A stretch of 64,000 nucleotides of DNA, taken from Acidiluteibacter sp963716125. GTDB taxonomy: Bacteria; Bacteroidota; Bacteroidia; Flavobacteriales_E; Vicingaceae. The position numbers were made by a program, and so were the translations under genes. Each line of letters opens with the position of its first letter. Position 1 is the first letter of the stretch. A model generated the notes under the pieces. It saw only the letters and a list, made by a program, of their open reading frames with translations. It did not search any database and was not told the DNA's origin. Positions 37,899 through 46,532 of the stretch are shown here, piece after piece. The DNA is taken from positions 1,798,001 to 1,862,000 of the forward strand of contig OY970294.1 in assembly GCA_963716125.1 (NCBI GenBank), read 5' to 3'.

Positions 37899-38351
37899 AT
37901 GAAAAAATTTATCTATAGTGTTTTAGGATTATTAATAATTGGATTTACTTTTTATAATACTAATCTTAGAGCTAAATTCTATATTCAATATGGAATATGG
38001 TTACCTTCATATTGTAACAATATTGAATTTAAAGAATCGCCTGGTTTAATGACAATTTTAGGAATAGGAGGAGATGGAGCAACAGCCATTTTTGAAATCA
38101 AAAAAGAAGAGATCGAATCATTTATTGAATCTATAGATCCACAAGACTTATGGCTAAAGTATAGTGAACTTGATTCTACTTTAACCGATAGAACTATTCA
38201 TCATTCAGAAGGTCTGCCAGAAGAAGTATTAGATGGTCAAATTAAAGTAATGCTTTGGAGTAGCGATACAAAAAGAGATTATTACAATATTTGGCTTCTA
38301 CCGAGTAAGGATGGGAAGATAAAAGTGAGTATAAGTATTCCTTTTACATAA
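37899..38351 (+). CDS. Hypothetical protein with N-terminal membrane anchor
   Basis: Encodes 150 residues. One hydrophobic segment at the N-terminus (FIYSVLGLLIIGFTFY) is followed by a soluble domain with GGDGATAIFEIKKEEIESFI. I recognise no family. The start lies 14 bases after the right end of the IS481 element, whose outward -7 box is 32 bases upstream, so the element may have replaced its promoter. The 3' side carries an attC-like structure, which would make it a gene-cassette candidate. Confidence 0.6.
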   Translation: MKKFIYSVLGLLIIGFTFYNTNLRAKFYIQYGIWLPSYCNNIEFKESPGLMTILGIGGDGATAIFEIKKEEIESFIESIDPQDLWLKYSELDSTLTDRTIHHSEGLPEEVLDGQIKVMLWSSDTKRDYYNIWLLPSKDGKIKVSISIPFT

Positions 38352-38365
38352 AAAATTAAAACAAT

Positions 38366-38563
38366 GCCTAACATCAAATATAGTGCATAGTTAATCAACA
38401 GATTACGAAAGTTTAATTGCTTTTTGATACTTCGTAAAATTCGCAAGCGAATTTTGTAGAAAAGGGAAAAGTACAAAATCGCTCTGCGATTTTTACTATT
38501 TAGTTTTAAGTAAATTGTATCTTTATTTTATAACCAACAGCACTTTACACGGGCGCTGTTAAG
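38366..38563 (+). other. attC-like inverted-repeat region (tentative)
   Basis: GCCTAACA at 38366 is complementary to the TGTTAAG end at 38557-38563 (first five bases), and AGTGC at 38382 pairs with GCACT at 38540, the nested R/L arm plan of integron attC sites. The 150-base centre contains two strong hairpins (AAAATTCGC/GCGAATTTT and AAAATCGC/GCGATTTT). The boundary GGGCGCTGTTA resembles cassette ends. It fills most of the 38352-38601 gap. No integrase is in the window, so this is tentative. Confidence 0.35.
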
Positions 38564-38601
38564 AATTGGGTATGGTAATGGATAATTAAAAAAATAGAAG
38601 G

Positions 38602-39048
38602 ATGGAAAAACACAATTGGGATAATTTAACACATTTACAAAAAGGTCGATATGCTGAATATTGTGCTAAAATGGAATTTAGTCTTTATGGCTTTGATGTT
38701 TATACTGCCGAAGTTGACGACAAAGGCATTGATTTTATAATTAGAAAGGATGGTAAATATTACGATATTCAAGTAAAATCAATACAAGGTAACAATTATG
38801 TATTTTTTCCAAAATCTAAGTTTTTAATCAAAGAAAATTTATTTGCCGTAGTAATCATTTTAAATAATGGCCAACTACCAATGATTTACCTTATTCCCTC
38901 AATTGAGTGGAACAATCCAAATTCATTATTTACTAATAAAGAATATGTTGGACTAAAAAGCAAACCTGAATGGGGCTTAAATATTTCTAAAAAGAATAAT
39001 GAGATTTTAGTTAAATATGAATTTGATAAAATGATTGTAAATCTTTAA
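38602..39048 (+). CDS. DUF4365-like / PD-(D/E)XK nuclease-fold protein
   Basis: Encodes 148 residues. GRYAEYCAKMEFSLYGFDVY, then DDKGIDFIIRKDGKYYDIQVKS gives the nuclease-fold pattern: Asp in GID, then Gln-Val-Lys after a strand, as in DUF4365 and restriction-like proteins (the middle residue is Q rather than E or D). The C-terminal half has strands with an IEWNNPNSLF motif. It could be a stand-alone accessory endonuclease or defence-linked protein. There is no methyltransferase next to it. Confidence 0.65.
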   Translation: MEKHNWDNLTHLQKGRYAEYCAKMEFSLYGFDVYTAEVDDKGIDFIIRKDGKYYDIQVKSIQGNNYVFFPKSKFLIKENLFAVVIILNNGQLPMIYLIPSIEWNNPNSLFTNKEYVGLKSKPEWGLNISKKNNEILVKYEFDKMIVNL

Positions 39049-39145
39049 AATTTAATTTTTAACACAATTAACTAATTGACTGAACATAAAATCCTTCCTC
39101 TTAGCACAGCCCACTTCCTTTATGTACTCATTTTCTTAGAACTTT

Positions 39146-39165
39146 CCTGCCTGTCCGGCAGACTG
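39146..39165. repeat. Short GC-rich palindromic repeat (intergenic)
   Basis: CCTGCCTGTCCGGCAGACTG matches the unit inside mutS2 at 31678-31697. The surrounding gap 39049-39379 is AT-rich with no other recognisable feature. Confidence 0.65.
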
Positions 39166-39379
39166 GTAGTCCTAATAAACCGTCTTCCCAACTTTTAGGG
39201 TTTGTATAAATGTATTTGTTCGAAGAGAATACATTTATTTTATTAATTTAGAGGAAAAATTTATGAATTGTATATAATACACTCATCAAAATATAGTGTG
39301 TTATATAAGTATTTTGGGGAGCCATAGGAGAAAACTTAAATGGTATAAAAAATTAGAAAAATATCCTTAAATTAGAAGT

Positions 39380-39628
39380 ATGAAAGTCTCAGATATAAAT
39401 ACAGTATTGGTAGATAACTACTTTTCATTGTTGAAGAACCTAAGTCCCGACAATAAATTGGAACTTATAGCCCGTCTTTCAACTTCATTGCAAAGTTCAA
39501 AAAAAGCTAAAAAAGAAATTTCTCTTAGTTCACTATATGGTTCTTGGGTTTCAGAACAATCAGCTGACGAACTCATTTCCGAATTAAAAAATGCAAGAAG
39601 CTTTAATCGAAATAGAGAAGGTTTATGA
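39380..39628 (+). CDS. Antitoxin-like protein paired with a PIN toxin gene
   Basis: Encodes 82 residues, mostly helical and charged: DNYFSLLKNLSPDNKLELIARL then SSLYGSWVSEQSADELISEL, ending RNREGL. This is the character of VapB-type antitoxins found upstream of VapC in Bacteroidota. The stop overlaps the ATG of the toxin gene in an ATGA arrangement. It is intact although its toxin is truncated. Confidence 0.75.
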   Translation: MKVSDINTVLVDNYFSLLKNLSPDNKLELIARLSTSLQSSKKAKKEISLSSLYGSWVSEQSADELISELKNARSFNRNREGL

Positions 39629-39819
39629 AAAAATATCTTCTCGATACTAATATATGCATCTATTTTCTCAAAGGACAATTTAATCTACATAAGAAAATTG
39701 AAGAAATAGGAGAAGAAAATTGTTTATTGTCAGAGATTACTATTGCCGAATTAAAATTTGGTGTTGAAAATTTCGACCCAAAACAAAATCTAGCTGAATT
39801 ACATTGTAAACACTTATGA
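39625..39819 (+). pseudogene. VapC PIN-domain toxin, truncated
   Basis: Encodes only 64 residues of an expected ~130. The N-terminus is a clear PIN toxin, MKKYLLDTNICIYFLKGQ with the first catalytic Asp in DTNICIY and the Glu in ITIAELKFG, but the chain stops after NLAELHCKHL. The C-terminal half with the last acidic residues is missing, so RNase activity should be lost. No remnant was found downstream before the next antitoxin-like gene, which implies a deletion. Confidence 0.8.
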
Positions 39820-39906
39820 GTGTAAATTAATCATGTACGAACATCTTATGCAATGGTTAATAAACGACCAATTATTCTTATATTTATATTCAAAAACTTA
39901 CATAAA

Positions 39907-40149
39907 ATGGCAACAGTTGATAAAATAAGGAATGGATTGATTGAAAAAATTCTATCCATAAAAAGCAAAGACTTTTTGGAAGCTCTTGACAAGTTAATTG
40001 TTTCAAGCTCATCTGAATCTGAAAATATTGAATTGACCAATGAGCAAAAAATAATGTTGGAAATGAGTGAGAAAGATATAAAAAATGGAAAATTGATTTC
40101 TCAAGATGCAATGGATAAAAGGAATCTGGAATGGTTAAACTCCATTTAA
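39907..40149 (+). CDS. RelB/ParD-like antitoxin without intact toxin
   Basis: Encodes 80 residues from ATG 39907 (MATVDKIRNGLIEKILSIKS); an upstream frame extension lacks antitoxin character. The C-terminal part has LTNEQKIMLEMSEKDIKNGKLISQ and MDKRNLEWL, as in antitoxins preceding RelE/ParE toxins. An ATG overlapping its last codons at 40131 opens MVKLHL, the typical start of such a toxin, but stops after seven codons. It is therefore probably an orphan antitoxin. Confidence 0.6.
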   Translation: MATVDKIRNGLIEKILSIKSKDFLEALDKLIVSSSSESENIELTNEQKIMLEMSEKDIKNGKLISQDAMDKRNLEWLNSI

Positions 40150-40170
40150 TATAGACATCATAGAATTTTT

Positions 40171-40539
40171 TTGGAAAAACAGAGTTTGTATGAAGTCTCC
40201 CGTTTTAAATCATTAAGTAAACACTCTGAGCCATTGAACAAAAAGCCATCCAAACACTATAATTTCCTTCTTGAATTTATAATAGTTACAATTTTAACAG
40301 CTATTCTTATTGTTTTACTTGTTAATTTTAATATGCCTGCAGTTAAAGAAAGCAAAGGGTTAGACAATATGTTTGATGGAATGGAAAATTTCATATTCCC
40401 TGTGATCGGTTGGCTTGTATTTAATTTGATTTTAATAATAAGGATTAATATATATATTTTTAAGTCAATCCACTATAAAACAATCACTAAAGATATTATT
40501 ATTTTTTATATTCTTGATATTCTCGTAATTTCTGCGTAA
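40171..40539 (+). CDS. Small hypothetical membrane protein
   Basis: Encodes 122 residues with three hydrophobic segments (about 33-52, 73-92, 106-120), from a TTG start because no upstream ATG is in frame. It has no recognised family and no clear relation to the flanking toxin-antitoxin fragments. The atypical start lowers confidence that it is translated from here. Confidence 0.45.
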   Translation: MEKQSLYEVSRFKSLSKHSEPLNKKPSKHYNFLLEFIIVTILTAILIVLLVNFNMPAVKESKGLDNMFDGMENFIFPVIGWLVFNLILIIRINIYIFKSIHYKTITKDIIIFYILDILVISA

Positions 40540-40656
40540 GTGTCTATTTTTACGAAATTTATGTTTTCATATTAAAACTAATTTTGAGTTTGTTCAATAT
40601 AGAATGAAAATTGATTGTTTCCCAATAGGGAAATGTTTAATTTTGACGAAGCAATT

Positions 40657-41000
40657 ATGAAGATAAATTTTGAATAGAATTTTTGCCTGAAGCATCAGAG
40701 TTTTTAGAAAAACTCGATATTAAATCTAGAGAAAAGATTTTTTATAATATGAAGAAGGCTCAATTTTCAAAGAATAATGAACTCTTCAAGAAACTAAACG
40801 ATTTTATTTGGGAGTTTAGAACTATTTACAATAATAAATCTTACCGACTTTTTTCCTTTTGGGACAGTTCAAATGAACAGCTAACTATGGTAATTGCAAC
40901 TCATGGGATATTAAAAAAGACAAAGAAAACACCTTTAAAGGAAATTAAGAAAGCAGAAGAAATAAGAAATAGATATTTAGAAAATAAGATAAAAAGATAA
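40657..41000 (+). pseudogene. Gp49/HigB-like RelE-superfamily toxin, frameshifted near its start
   Basis: The in-frame part from 40674 reads IEFLPEASEFLEKLDIKSRE to NKIKR, with the Gp49-like features WEFRTIYNNKSYRLF and ATHGILKKTKKTP. An ATG at 40657 (MKINFE) lies one base out of frame; adding one base near 40672-40675 would restore a 114-residue toxin of normal length. Translation from TTG 40683 would give a 105-residue form lacking the first strand. It precedes the XRE-type antitoxin gene by five bases. Confidence 0.6.
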
Positions 41001-41005
41001 TAATT

Positions 41006-41326
41006 ATGGAAAAGGAATTTAAGACAGTTTCGCTCGATACAATGATTGATAAACACATTGGTAAACTTGGAACTACAAAACGTGATGCTTTTGAGAATGA
41101 ATTAAGGATTGATTTATTGGGTGACGCAATAAAACAAGCGCGAAAAGAACGGAATTTGACGCAAGAGCAATTAGGTAAACTTGTTGGTGTCCAAAAGGCT
41201 CAAATTTCAAAAATAGAAAATAGTGTTAAAAATGCCCGCTTTGAAACAATATTGAAAGTATTTGAAGCCTTAGGCGCTAAAGTGAATTTTAATGTAGAAA
41301 TGAGCGACCAAAAATTGGCTTTTTAA
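41006..41326 (+). CDS. HigA-type XRE-family antitoxin
   Basis: Encodes 106 residues. The N-terminal part is helical (KTVSLDTMIDKHIGKLGTTK), followed by a clear helix-turn-helix of the Xre type: AIKQARKERNLTQEQLGKLV then QKAQISKIENSVKNARFETI. It follows a toxin gene in the reversed toxin-first order characteristic of HigBA. It would bind the shared promoter and neutralise the toxin; the toxin gene is frameshifted. Confidence 0.85.
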   Translation: MEKEFKTVSLDTMIDKHIGKLGTTKRDAFENELRIDLLGDAIKQARKERNLTQEQLGKLVGVQKAQISKIENSVKNARFETILKVFEALGAKVNFNVEMSDQKLAF

Positions 41327-41398
41327 CTTTAACTTTTAATTTATACCAAACAAAGTAAACCAACAAACAATAAAAATTTACTGTTGTCTAGGATATTC

Positions 41399-44182
41399 TC
41401 AACTTCCACAAAATACACAATACTTTGCCTCTTTATTATGCTCTAATTTTTTATCGGAAAGCATATCGGTAAATACTTCCTTCAAAAGGTTTTCAAAGCT
41501 TTCAATTACTTCTTTATCGCTGTTATCGTTTTCAATTTGCAATGGAATTGTCCACATTTTTAATTTACGCATGGAGATAATACTAGCCTCAGGAAGAGTG
41601 GATAAATTATTGGATTTTAGATGCATATAAGCATACATCAGTAATTGTATTGCTTGACTGTATTCGCTTAATGTTAGCTCACTTAAAGGCTTTTTGATTA
41701 CTAATTTATTTTCGTAAACAGATCCACTTTTATAATCGATAACTCTTAATTGGTTGTTGAATTCATCTACTCTGTCTGCTTTTCCTTTTAAAATCACTTC
41801 TATATCATTGAATTGAAATGGAACTTTGTAGTTGGCCTCTAATTGAATAATTCTCAATTGATTTCCTTTTAGTCTTGATTTTTCTTCTTCAAAAAATAGC
41901 TGAATGTATTTAAGTGCTACTTGATAAGCCAATTTGTTTTTACCAAAACTAATGGTTTCCAAACTAAACTTATTTATAAATTCTTTCTCGCAGGTGGTGA
42001 GTGCAATTTTCTTTAATACACCAATCATTTCGGTATTAGTATTTTTACCGATTAAATCTTTGTACGCTTCTTCTAATGAACTGTGTATAATCTCTCCAAA
42101 AATATTGGCAGGAATAGTTTCTTCTACTACTTCAGCCTCGTCTAATTTTAAAATATATTTGTAATAAAAATCTAAAGGGCAATTGATGAAGGTATTTAAA
42201 GCCGTTGGAGAAACCCCCTTCTTCAAAAAGCTTTTGATGGAATCTTTAATGTTATCCGTTTTTTCAATGGTCGTAAATTCTTGATTGGCTTCTAAAAATG
42301 AAGTCTGAATCAACTTTTCATTGATGTCAATATTCGGATTATAGATTTTTAATTCATGCAACATTTGCTCTATAAATCTACTTTTTTCTCCACCACCAAA
42401 CTCATCCACTTCAGAATTGTACAAAATAGATACATTTTCAGCTCTTTGAATTAATCTGTAAAAATGATAGGCGTAAATAGCGTCTTTTTCTTTGTGCGTT
42501 GGCAATCCAAACTGCCTTTTAATATCATAAGGAATAAAACTGTTAATGGATTTTCCAGATGGCAAAACTCCTTCATTGACAGAGAGTAAAATCAAATTTT
42601 TAAAATCAATCGTCCTTGTTTCCAAAACGCCCATCATTTGTAAACCACTCAAAGGTTCACCAAAAAATGGAATAGTGGCTTGCTTTGTCAAATTTTTGAA
42701 AATAGAGTAGAAGGTGCTCATTTTATCAATAGAATGATAGCTTTCTTGTAATTCTAATATACGATTGAAAATCTTGGCAAAATGAAAAAGGTATTCCATT
42801 TGTAAAGATTGCCCATTGGTTTCTTCCTTGTCTTCAAACTGCGTTTTAGCTTGGTTGATTGCCCATAAAATATTCTTTATTAGCTCATTGATATTCTCAA
42901 AGGCATTATTTTTAAATAAATAATCTGATAAATTTTTATCAATTGATTCAAGTTGGTCTTTAGTAAGATATAAAAATTGATGCTTTAGAATTTCAGATTT
43001 TATCAATTTAATCTGACTATTTTTCAATTCAGGAAAAACAGTTTTCATAAATGGATGATCCAATAGATTAAAGACATCCTTATGATAAATCAATATTTTC
43101 CCTTTTTGTTCTTTTTGATTTTCAGCATTGGAATACAAGGCTAAGAATCGTTCAAAAAAAGTATAAATAGGAGAATTATTCAAGGGATAACCCATGGTTA
43201 TATTCACTGCATTTACTTCATCGGGCAATGATTGTAACATGGGAAGTAATAAATTTTCGTCTGCTAAAACAACAGCCGTATCTTTGAAGTTTTCTTTGCT
43301 ATCAATAGTTGATAATAGATTTCCTGCCAATTTACATTGACCTACATTTTTTGGAACTGCATAAATATCTATCTTCTTTTTGCCTTGAAAGTGCTTTCCT
43401 ATGGTATCAAAAAATGGAGCAAAATGTTTTTTCTTTTTTAATTGCCTCAAAAATAATCCTGCTTCTTGTAGTTCATCGTTCACATAATATTCATCGGCAT
43501 CAAAAATGATTTCTGCTTTTCCATTCTCTACAAACTGCTCAAATATAGTTTGTTCAGCAGCTGTTAAGGCATTAAAACCACAGAAATAAATTTTTTGATA
43601 GGGTAAATCAATTATTTTATCGGGATTTAGCGATTCCACTGCCCATCTGTACGAAAGTCCTGGATAAGCTAATTGTTTTGCCTTTAAATGATCTTTAAAA
43701 GCAAAATATAGACTTTCCATTTGTTTCCAAAATTGCAAGTATTTATGCTGAACTTCACTAATTTCTGATTCATTTACATTCCAAACTTCCAATGCTCTAG
43801 CTTCATTCACATAGCCAAAAATCTTATCAGGAGGAATCAAATAGCGATCTATTTCATTAAAATCTTGCAATAAAATCTGAGCCCATTGCAAAAATTGGTC
43901 AAATGGTTCTTGTTGATCTTTTGGAACCGTTTTTTGATAGACTGCATGCAATTCAAACTGCAAATTTAGACTGTCTAGGATGGAGACATCTGCTAAATTC
44001 TCTAAAAATTCCTCTTCACTAATAATTGTAGGACTCCAAATCGGCTGATCGATAAGAGTTGAAAAATGCTTTTTTAGAAATAAGGAAGCTCTTCTATTAG
44101 GTAATATGATAGCAATATCTGCTAAATCTTTAGGATGCTTTTCGAATAGTTTTTGAGCCGTTTGTAATAGAAATTCCTGCAT
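41399..44182 (-). CDS. AddB-like PD-(D/E)XK nuclease family protein
   Basis: Encodes 927 residues. The N-terminal part resembles the AddB/RexB helicase-like domain (DIAIILPNRRASLFLKKHFS) but the P-loop is replaced by PNRRASL, so it cannot be a normal helicase. The C-terminal domain is a RecB-type nuclease: GEIIHSSLEEAYKDL, LKGKADRVDEFNNQLRVIDYKSG, and cysteines FINCPLDFYYKY and KYCVFCGS that could hold an iron-sulphur cluster. It takes part in double-strand break processing. It is the last gene of an operon with a two-component system, nine bases upstream. Confidence 0.88.
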   Translation of the reverse strand: MQEFLLQTAQKLFEKHPKDLADIAIILPNRRASLFLKKHFSTLIDQPIWSPTIISEEEFLENLADVSILDSLNLQFELHAVYQKTVPKDQQEPFDQFLQWAQILLQDFNEIDRYLIPPDKIFGYVNEARALEVWNVNESEISEVQHKYLQFWKQMESLYFAFKDHLKAKQLAYPGLSYRWAVESLNPDKIIDLPYQKIYFCGFNALTAAEQTIFEQFVENGKAEIIFDADEYYVNDELQEAGLFLRQLKKKKHFAPFFDTIGKHFQGKKKIDIYAVPKNVGQCKLAGNLLSTIDSKENFKDTAVVLADENLLLPMLQSLPDEVNAVNITMGYPLNNSPIYTFFERFLALYSNAENQKEQKGKILIYHKDVFNLLDHPFMKTVFPELKNSQIKLIKSEILKHQFLYLTKDQLESIDKNLSDYLFKNNAFENINELIKNILWAINQAKTQFEDKEETNGQSLQMEYLFHFAKIFNRILELQESYHSIDKMSTFYSIFKNLTKQATIPFFGEPLSGLQMMGVLETRTIDFKNLILLSVNEGVLPSGKSINSFIPYDIKRQFGLPTHKEKDAIYAYHFYRLIQRAENVSILYNSEVDEFGGGEKSRFIEQMLHELKIYNPNIDINEKLIQTSFLEANQEFTTIEKTDNIKDSIKSFLKKGVSPTALNTFINCPLDFYYKYILKLDEAEVVEETIPANIFGEIIHSSLEEAYKDLIGKNTNTEMIGVLKKIALTTCEKEFINKFSLETISFGKNKLAYQVALKYIQLFFEEEKSRLKGNQLRIIQLEANYKVPFQFNDIEVILKGKADRVDEFNNQLRVIDYKSGSVYENKLVIKKPLSELTLSEYSQAIQLLMYAYMHLKSNNLSTLPEASIISMRKLKMWTIPLQIENDNSDKEVIESFENLLKEVFTDMLSDKKLEHNKEAKYCVFCGS

Positions 44183-44191
44183 GCAGTAAAA

Positions 44192-44899
44192 CTAATCAAT
44201 CGCTAATTTAAAACCAACACCATGAATATTTATAATTTGAATTTTAGGATCATCTTTAAGGTATTTTCTTATTTTTGAAATAAATACGTCCATACTTCTA
44301 CCACTAAAATAATCACTAATGCCCCAAATTTTTACTAATGTTTCCTCTCTATTCGTCACTTCATTTAGATGTATACAGAGCATTTTTAGTACATCCGTTT
44401 CTTTCTTCGTCAGTGAAGTTCTAATGTTTCCCAATTCAAGGTATTGATTGGTCACATTAAAAAAGTATTGACCAATTTGGTATTCTTTTTCTCCTTCTTC
44501 TAATTCTGAAGTAGTTTTTTGTTGTTTGGATCGTTGTAAAATATTATTAATACGCAAAACTAACTCATCAAAATCAAAAGGTTTGGTGATGTAATCATCA
44601 GCACCTAATTTTAAGCCCTTTATTTTGTCTTCTTTCATAGATCGTGCTGTGACAAAAAGAATAGGGATGATAGGATTTTCTTCTTTTATAATTTGTGCCA
44701 CTGTGAAACCATCCATTTTTGGCAACATAATATCTATTAAGCAGATGTCGAATTTTCCGGTTTGAAAAGCTTTGATTGCTTTTTCACCATCAGCGCATAA
44801 ATTGACAACAAAACCTTCATCTTCTAGGATATCTTTAGTAACGAAACCTAAATTCTCATCATCTTCTACCAATAATAGAGTTGCTTTTATTTTTTTCAT
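44192..44899 (-). CDS. OmpR-family response regulator
   Basis: Encodes 235 residues. Receiver domain with acidic pair LLVEDDEN, phosphoacceptor Asp in CLIDIMLPKMDG, Thr/Ser in FVTARSM and Lys in ITKPFDF, then a winged-helix DNA-binding domain (LTKKETDVLKMLCIHLNE, RSMDVFISKIRKYL). It is the cognate of the sensor kinase that precedes it by two bases. The pair resembles RprX/RprY in Bacteroides; target genes are unknown. Confidence 0.93.
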   Translation of the reverse strand: MKKIKATLLLVEDDENLGFVTKDILEDEGFVVNLCADGEKAIKAFQTGKFDICLIDIMLPKMDGFTVAQIIKEENPIIPILFVTARSMKEDKIKGLKLGADDYITKPFDFDELVLRINNILQRSKQQKTTSELEEGEKEYQIGQYFFNVTNQYLELGNIRTSLTKKETDVLKMLCIHLNEVTNREETLVKIWGISDYFSGRSMDVFISKIRKYLKDDPKIQIINIHGVGFKLAID

Positions 44900-44901
44900 T
44901 T

Positions 44902-46176
44902 TTATGATTTAAATGGTAGAAATAGTTCAATAATAGTTCCTTTGGGCTGATTGTTTTTCAATTTAATCCAACCTTTATGTAATTTTATCATTGTTTGAGC
45001 ATAATTTAATCCTAAACCAAAACCTTTTACATCGTGTAAATTACCTGTGTTGACTCTATAAAATTTTTCAAAAACATTTTTCTTATCCTTATCTAAAATC
45101 CCTATTCCATTGTCTTTTATCTCTATCAAGATTCCCTGTGATGTATTAGACGTGTTAATTTCAATAAATGGCTGCTCTTTTGAATATTTTATCGCATTAT
45201 CAATTAAATTAAAAAATACATTACCTATTTGAAATTCATCAGCTAGAATGGTATCATTTTGTGCCTCAAATGACTTGTTGAGTGTGACCTCTTTATCTTT
45301 TAGGATTAAATCAAAACTATCTAACGTTTGGTTGATGAGTTGATGAATGCTTATTTCTGACTTTTCCAATTCAATATTACTTCGCTCTAAAGAAGCCATT
45401 TGCAAAACCTTTTCCACATGATTCTTTAGACGATTATTTTCTTGCTTAATTATCTGAGCGTAACGTTTTAATTTTTCAGGATTTTCAATCATATTGGGAC
45501 GTTCCAAAATATCTATACTCAAAGAAATAGTTGAAATAGGCGTTTTAAGTTCATGGGTCATATTATTGATGAAGTCAGTCTTTATTTCTGAAATCTTTTT
45601 TTGTTTCATAATTACCCATATCGTATAACTAAAAAACAACATGACAATGAATAGAAAAATAGAGGAGAAAATCCATAAATCCATTGCACTGATAATATAA
45701 GAGCGTTTATCGGGAAAGTAAACTCCAAAATAGTGGGTAGTTTCTTTAAATCTTTCATTTCTTGAAGCAAAATTGATAAACGATTTATCGTCTTTTTTTA
45801 ATGGAACATTTTTACCATAAACAATTGAATCTGTGAAACAATCATAAATCATGTATTCAAATGCCGTCTTTATATTTCGGCTTTCAAATTCCTTAGATAA
45901 GATATTTTCCAACAAAAAAGGGTGTAACGTATCGTTGGTACTGACAATAAAAAAATTAGAACTTATTTGCTGAATAGGAGCATACAAGTCACTTGAATCT
46001 CTATTGAGTTTTTGTACAGTACGCGCTACATTATTTAGAGCAACAGTTACTCTTTCGTTAAACTGCTTAGATTCCATATTAAACGCCTTGCTTACCCAAA
46101 ATATTTGGAAAGAGGCAATACCTACCAAACTGATGGCTGCAAATAAAATGACGATTCGAATTGTTTTTTGATTCAT
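44902..46176 (-). CDS. Sensor histidine kinase
   Basis: Encodes 424 residues. Two membrane spans (about 7-29 and 168-190) bracket an extracytoplasmic sensing domain. Cytoplasmic part: H-box NNMTHELKTPISTISLS, N-box FFNLIDNAIKYS, G1 DNGIGI and G2 GFGLGLNYA, all intact. It phosphorylates the response regulator two bases downstream. The input signal is not evident. Divergent from the 46239 gene. Confidence 0.93.
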   Translation of the reverse strand: MNQKTIRIVILFAAISLVGIASFQIFWVSKAFNMESKQFNERVTVALNNVARTVQKLNRDSSDLYAPIQQISSNFFIVSTNDTLHPFLLENILSKEFESRNIKTAFEYMIYDCFTDSIVYGKNVPLKKDDKSFINFASRNERFKETTHYFGVYFPDKRSYIISAMDLWIFSSIFLFIVMLFFSYTIWVIMKQKKISEIKTDFINNMTHELKTPISTISLSIDILERPNMIENPEKLKRYAQIIKQENNRLKNHVEKVLQMASLERSNIELEKSEISIHQLINQTLDSFDLILKDKEVTLNKSFEAQNDTILADEFQIGNVFFNLIDNAIKYSKEQPFIEINTSNTSQGILIEIKDNGIGILDKDKKNVFEKFYRVNTGNLHDVKGFGLGLNYAQTMIKLHKGWIKLKNNQPKGTIIELFLPFKS

Positions 46177-46238
46177 TTGAATGTAAATTTAACAGCTATA
46201 TTTATTTTTACACTCAAATTAACTGATTTTTTTAATTG

Positions 46239-46472
46239 ATGAGCGAATCTTTTACCTATCCTCAATATAGGAAATACAAAAATGATAAATCATTTTTTAA
46301 AATACTTTCTGCTGAGGAATTTATAGAAATTCAATGGATTGGGAAAAATAAATTGGAGCATAGAATAGTTGCGAAAATTTTGCCGGATAGAAATTTTATA
46401 GCGGATATGCTATTTGATTTTGAATCGAATTGGGATAAAATTTCAGCAGAAGAGTACAAAAGAGGAACATAA
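46239..46472 (+). CDS. Small hypothetical protein
   Basis: Encodes 77 residues from ATG 46239; a TTG immediately in front is in frame. The sequence (MSESFTYPQYRKYKNDKSFF, SAEEFIEIQWIGKNKLEH) is soluble and acidic-aromatic. No family recognised. It lies between the kinase promoter region and porQ, in good coding register, and similar short proteins occur at this spot in Bacteroidota as far as I recall. Confidence 0.65.
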   Translation: MSESFTYPQYRKYKNDKSFFKILSAEEFIEIQWIGKNKLEHRIVAKILPDRNFIADMLFDFESNWDKISAEEYKRGT

Positions 46473-46532
46473 AATTTTATTTCTAACAATAAAAAGAGCA
46501 TTTTTGCGTAATAGATAAAAAATAGGTAATCA

